NCBI GenBank assembly: GCA_000711775.1
Contig: ARYC01000083.1
Coordinates: 1 to 64,000, forward strand
From: Oxytricha trifallax
Lineage: Eukaryota > Ciliophora > Spirotrichea > Sporadotrichida > Oxytrichidae
Direction: 5' to 3'
Length of the DNA stretch: 64,000 nt
Part shown: one piece after another, positions 59,435 through 64,000 of the stretch
How positions within the stretch are numbered: position 1 is the stretch's first letter
Layout: each line of letters opens with the position of its first letter
Made by a program: the position numbers and the translations under genes
The notes under the pieces: model-generated
Database searches by the model: none
What the model saw: the letters and a program-made list of their open reading frames with translations, nothing else
Told to the model about the DNA's origin: nothing

Positions 59435-62400
59435 ATGGTGGACAAGTTTAATGTAAACCTCAAAGCTAAGACTTAAGACTCTTAATTATAAGACTCTTCT
59501 ATTGTAAGTTAATTGTATATTTCTTATAATTTATTAGAACGGTGGTGCATCAAATCAAAATTCAAGCAAAAGCATGTTTACAACGCCTGTTCAATAAAGA
59601 GAATCAAACTTTTTCATCACTGGCGCAATAAATTCTTCATCATCGACGTAGAGCTCGATAGATCAGTAAGTTTGTTACAAATTTGAAAAATAAATGCTCA
59701 TAATATTCGCATTTATAGGTAAAATGATAAGAGAGTCGGGAAACTGATGAAAAATCTTAATATTTTAGATGCAATAAGCTAAAATTTAAACTCCAGATTA
59801 GAAAAGGAGTAAATTGAAATTACAGAACGATAGAAACGTATCTAAAAAAGATAATAAGAGTAAAATTTATTGCTAGAAACCAAATTTAATGACTTAAATA
59901 ACTAAAAACAATCTATAAAGTTAGAGTAAGATCACTACTAAGATTCATAAATGATTAATTTTCTACTTTACTTATTTCTTATAAGTGAAATCTTAAAAAA
60001 ATATTAATTTTAAATTTTATAGGCTCGACTCAAAAGAAAGCAAATTAAGTTTAATTACAGATAACAAAAATACAGAAATAAAAAATCTCTTAAATCTAAA
60101 AATTTAGCAGTCCTCTTTGATTCAAAAGCTCTAATCTGACAATGATAAATTTTTAAAAGAGAAGGATTAATCGCTTAAAAAACTAAATATAGAAATCTAA
60201 GATATCAAAGCTGATATCAAAAATCTACGAGCTCAAATTAGGACTATAGAGAATGAAGACGATTCTTATGAAGACAGAAAATTGTAGCTAAATTTACAGC
60301 TTAATCAATTAAATGATAAGTTGACTTTCAAAGATAAACTATGATAGTAAAAATCAAAGTAGTTAAGCGATGTGCAAATGGATAGAGACAAGCAGGCTGA
60401 AAAAAGTAAACACATAATGGAGTAATTAGCTAAAGAGGATTAATTAAGTCAAGAGTTGTAGAGTTAAATATCTGGGTTGAAACATAGATAGGAGGGGTTA
60501 GTTAGAGAGAGCAAGAAAGCACCTCAAAATCAAGATGAAGTTGATATTAAATTAGAAAGAGTCAAAATTGACAACACTAAGCAATAAGAACAAAACAAAA
60601 ATTATCAATTAACTCTCGGTTAAATGCAAGCTGAAAATTCAAATAATTTGAGCAAGAATGACGAACTTAATAATTTCAATGAGATACTAAATCTCTAAGC
60701 TAAATTTGAGAAAATTCACACTGAAATTAATATGAAACTTAGTGAACTGAATACTATGCAAAGCAAATAGAATTCCCTTTTGCAGCTAAACATAAAGAAC
60801 TTAAAATAGATTTAACAATAAATTAGTATTCATAATGCAGATTTGTCAAATTAGCTATATGAATAGAATGAAAAACTAAAAAATTAAATTTTATAAGCAA
60901 ATGACTTGAAAGACGACATTAAAATATTGACTTCAAAAGTTTGCAATAAAAACTAATATGAATTAAAAATAGAAACTTTATAGAGTAATTTCTCTAAACT
61001 TCTTCTTTATTAAGAAAGTTTACAATAAAAAATTGACGAGCAAGAATCTTTCGATACTGATTCTATTGGTTTTTTATTAAAATAAATATTTCCAATGTGA
61101 TGTATTGTTTCTATTATAAATACTGACTGTTAAGATTTACAGAGAAAACTAAATAATTGGATATAGAAGTAAAAAACAGATCTTCACTATGAAAACTAAA
61201 ACTTGAGCGATTAAAATGAAAATACCATGAAAAAAATATCAAAAGACACTAAAGAATTTCAAGACAAGACTATTCAGTATGATAGTAAGCTACTAGAAAA
61301 CGAGATATAAAATGACGCATAATTTACTTAAATTGAATAATTGAAATCATAAATTAATCTTATTAAAATTTCATCCCAATAAATCTTTCGCTAATTGGAC
61401 TAAGAAAACCTAAAATTAGAGAAAACTAATAAAAGAATAAGTATAGTTAAAGACACTGATCTTTGCTTACTCAAATTGATTAATAATTAACTTTTGGAAT
61501 AATAAGAGAGGTTAAGGAATATATAAGAGCAAAATCTTGTTAAGCTTGGTGAAGATTTCAAGCAAATTCTTAAAAATATTGAGGATCTTAAAAATAAATT
61601 ATTGCTAGATTAATCATTGCAAAAGAGATAGAATCTTAATCATTTAGACCATTAGCTGGAATAAATTGATAGAATAATAAGTGATTAGGATGAGAGGATA
61701 AAAAGTCTTCAAAGTGAGATTGATAAAATGGATCCTAAATCGGATGAATTCTCTAAAATTGAATTAGTAAGAAACCTATAAAGTTTAATAAAAGGGTTAG
61801 AAGATTGCAAAAACAGGGGGGGGTCTAAGTCGTGCAAAAATTTTTTCAAAATCCTAAGTCGGTGCAAAATTTTTTTTCTCAAAAACATCAAAATCCCTAA
61901 GTCGGTGATGATCAATTTTTGACATTATTGATATATATTATCATCCTACCCCACATAAAAAGTATCATTATCAACTAAAATTTATGTCTCAGCTTCTGAA
62001 TCAGACTCCTTCATGAAATTTCGATCATAGGACACTTATAATATTATTACAAAAATATTTTTTCTCTGTGGCAGATATTTGTCTAAGTAAAATAAAATAA
62101 TATTCTTTCATATTTAATATATAAATAGTCAGTACGCAACATAAATTTTGGATTAAGTACATCATAATTATTCGCATAACTTAATGTTGTCTGGAATTAA
62201 AAATTCGTACATATTGATTAGTGTATTTAAAAAAAAGACATTTTATTGAGGTAATGGTTTTTATATTAATTCCAGACAACATTAAGTTTAGTGAATAATT
62301 ATGATGTACTTAATCCAAAATTTATGTTGCTTGCTGACTAATTATATATTAAATATGAAAGAATATTTTTTTATTTTACTTAGACAAATATCTGCCACAG

Positions 62401-64000
62401 AGAAAAAATATTTTTGTAATAATATTATAAGTGTCCTATGATCAAAATTTAATGAAGGAGTTCGATTCAGAAGCTGAGACATAAATTTTAGTTAATAATG
62501 ATACTTTTTATGTGGGGCAGGATGATAAAATATATGAATAATGTCAAAAATTGATCATGCACCGACTTAGGGATTTTGATGTTTTTGAGAAAAAAAATTT
62601 GGCACCGACTTAGGATTTTGAAAAAATTTTTGCACCGACTTAGACCCCCCCCCCCAAAAACATTAATAATAGTAGTTAATCGGTTTTCAAATTAAGTTAA
62701 ACATATCATAAATTTTCATTAAATCAATCTAACAATGTAGTAGTAAAGTTGAGAATTACATCAGTCTATACTTAAAATTTAATAAAAAATATTTTATTTG
62801 TTCTTAATCTTTATTGATCAAATTGATTTAGAGTTCTAACTGAGTTATTTATTCCTAAATTACTTCAATATAATAATTTAGAAAAAATAAAATATGTTTA
62901 TTTCCGGCTAAACATTAAGGATAAATTAAAATATCAAATAAAAAGAGCAAAAACTTTGAGTGATGAAGACTTAGTTTAATTTAACATTGAAGAATTAACA
63001 GACTAAATAAATCTATTAAGTGACAAATAATTACCAAAAATAGACACTAACATTTATGAACTCGAAAAGCAACTCAAAAGACAGTAAAATCAAAAACGAA
63101 ATTAAAAATAGAAACAGTTTTATCAGAATATAGAAAATGCGAAGTCTCAACTTAATTAACTAAGTTTAATCTTAGAGAAAATCGATCAAGAAATTAAGCG
63201 AATAGATAAAGATACAAAAATATTCTTGCAGTGTTATATTAGTTAGTTTTTAGCATTGAAATCAATCTGGAGATATGAAATCAATCCAGTAGAATTTTTT
63301 TAAATATATTTAAAATCAGGAATTAATGTCTCAATCTCTTACAGTGTTATAATTACCAAGATATTGAGAGGACTGAGGAAGCAGAGACAAAGATTTATAC
63401 TTAACTTCAAAGTCATTAAGAGGCGCTTTAATTTCTGAAGTAAAAAAGGGATGAATTGAGTAAACAACTCATAGAATTAGAAACCAATCCAAACAGCTCA
63501 TAGAATTAAAAAATTAGCTTTTAAGGCAATGAAGAAATAAAACAGAATAGTGATGATGCAATTTTAACACAGTGGTAATCATTAACAAATAAAATAATTG
63601 AAGTCAATAGTCATATATAAGATGAAGTACTTTAAGCCAATAAGGAATACGAAAATCTTGAAAATTTAGGATATATTTTTAATGAAACTTCTGATAAATT
63701 TAGGAACAAAGACTTAAAGTACAAGGAATGCCTTTAAAATTAAGGCTTAAAGCAAAGTTCAATAGAAGACATGAATAGGGATATTTAGTTAATCTTAAGA
63801 AATCTTGAACATTCCAATGAATATATGAAAGAAATCCTTGTCCCTGAAGATGATAATTCTTTTGATATTAGTTACAAGGACAAAGTACGAAAGTATTAAC
63901 AAAATAGCTCTAGAGTGAGCTAAATCTAGGATAAAAGTTTGAGCATGTAATTCAGATTGGATGAAATCTGCAAAGATCTTACCAAACTCTCTCAGAAAAA
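59435..64000 (+). CDS. Long coiled-coil protein, partial, with introns and IESs
   Basis: ATG at 59435. Introns are 59504-59537 (34 bp), 59666-59718 (53 bp) and 59926-60022 (97 bp); all splice in frame, for example KLE to LDSKESK. IESs are at 61083-61130, 61797-62877 and 63229-63341. After removal the frame runs past the window end for more than 1,000 codons, nearly all Lys/Glu/Gln/Leu/Asn-rich heptad-like sequence (for example SQLNQLSLILEKIDQEIKR). One TGA at 60342-60344 interrupts the frame in this copy without any pointer nearby: a nonsense change, a sequencing error or an unrecognised segment. Likely a structural, SMC-like or golgin-like rod protein, but no ATPase motif is in view. Confidence 0.85.
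61083..61130. other. Probable IES, 48 bp, pointer TAA
   Basis: Between TAA at 61083-61085 and 61131-61133. Removal joins GFLLKQ to DLQRKLN in frame. The pointer is short, so other borders are possible. Confidence 0.5.
61797..62877. other. IES, 1,081 bp, pointer TTAGAA, holding a palindromic element
   Basis: TTAGAA occurs at 61797-61802 and 62878-62883. Removing the segment with one pointer joins SLIKGLE to KIKYVYFRLN in frame. Most of the IES is the 839-bp palindromic element at 61816-62654. Confidence 0.75.
61816..62654. mobile_element. Palindromic element, 839 bp, with 8-bp target duplication
   Basis: Flanked by CAAAAACA on both sides (61808-61815 and 62655-62662). Ends are a run of 8 G and 10 C, then TCTAAGTCG. 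Each end carries three spaced copies of CTAAGTCGGTG(C) separated by A/T runs, as in transposase-binding subterminal repeats. The arms fold back around a centre near 62,230. No coding. The 8-bp duplication fits hAT-type insertion, but the ends do not show the usual CAG...CTG, so the family is uncertain. Confidence 0.85.
63229..63341. other. IES, 113 bp, pointer CAGTGTTATA
   Basis: The 10-bp pointer lies at 63229-63238 and 63342-63351. Removing the segment with one pointer joins KIFLQCY to NYQDIERTEEAE in frame. Confidence 0.9.

Noticed and set aside
61709-61915. Minus-strand 68-codon open stretch
   Set aside because: Spans the edge of the IES and palindromic element, antisense to the coiled-coil gene.

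Overview
The window reads as germline (micronuclear) DNA of a spirotrich ciliate close to Oxytricha or Stylonychia. The evidence is in the sequence. Every convincing protein reads TAA and TAG as Gln and ends at TGA. Introns are short (34-97 bp) GT-AG. Host genes are cut by AT-rich internal eliminated sequences (IESs) flanked by short direct repeats (pointers), and joining at the pointers restores the frame. One transposon carries C4A4 telomere-like repeats at both ends, the hallmark of TBE elements of Oxytricha. Species and contig were not verified.

Layout. 1-16,785 is one giant palindrome with arms of about 8.3-8.4 kb around a 36-bp spacer at 8,332-8,367; its left arm runs off the window. 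Each arm carries an outward-facing DDE transposase split by a 1.48-kb insertion, plus three small genes (called B, C and D here) that I do not recognise, and families of short repeats. 16,996-26,870 is AT-rich germline-limited DNA with pieces of LINE retrotransposons and a MORN-repeat fragment. 26,868-30,832 is a tandem array of a 1.2-kb unit. 30,838-32,515 holds two short palindromic elements. 32,600-38,000 is mostly AT-rich, with one signal-peptide exon and an unusual GC-elevated block at 35.1-35.8 kb.

38,195-42,606 holds a reversed TBE-like element with a complete zinc-finger/pseudokinase frame. 44.8-45.8 kb has a small host gene fragment next to a third palindromic element. 46,410-50,555 is a 4,146-bp TBE element with transposase, 22-kDa-type and zinc-finger/kinase genes. 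It abuts a germline gene for radial spoke protein 3 (50,556-51,624, minus).

51.8-64.0 kb is a host gene-rich stretch: a pointer-joined gene (51.8-53.8), a coiled-coil gene on the minus strand (54.4-55.9), a Gln-rich gene divergent from it (56.4-58.9) and a long coiled-coil gene (59.4 to past the window end). The last two carry palindromic transposon-like elements as, or inside, IESs. In one case precise TA-to-TA removal restores the reading frame.

How it fits together: the DDE transposase families, the short palindromic elements and the host IESs show one theme, DNA elements sitting in genes that remain readable only if they are removed during macronuclear development. The giant palindrome is the most unusual object. 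Its arms share some disabling changes and differ in others, which orders the events, but an assembly or amplification artefact must be excluded.
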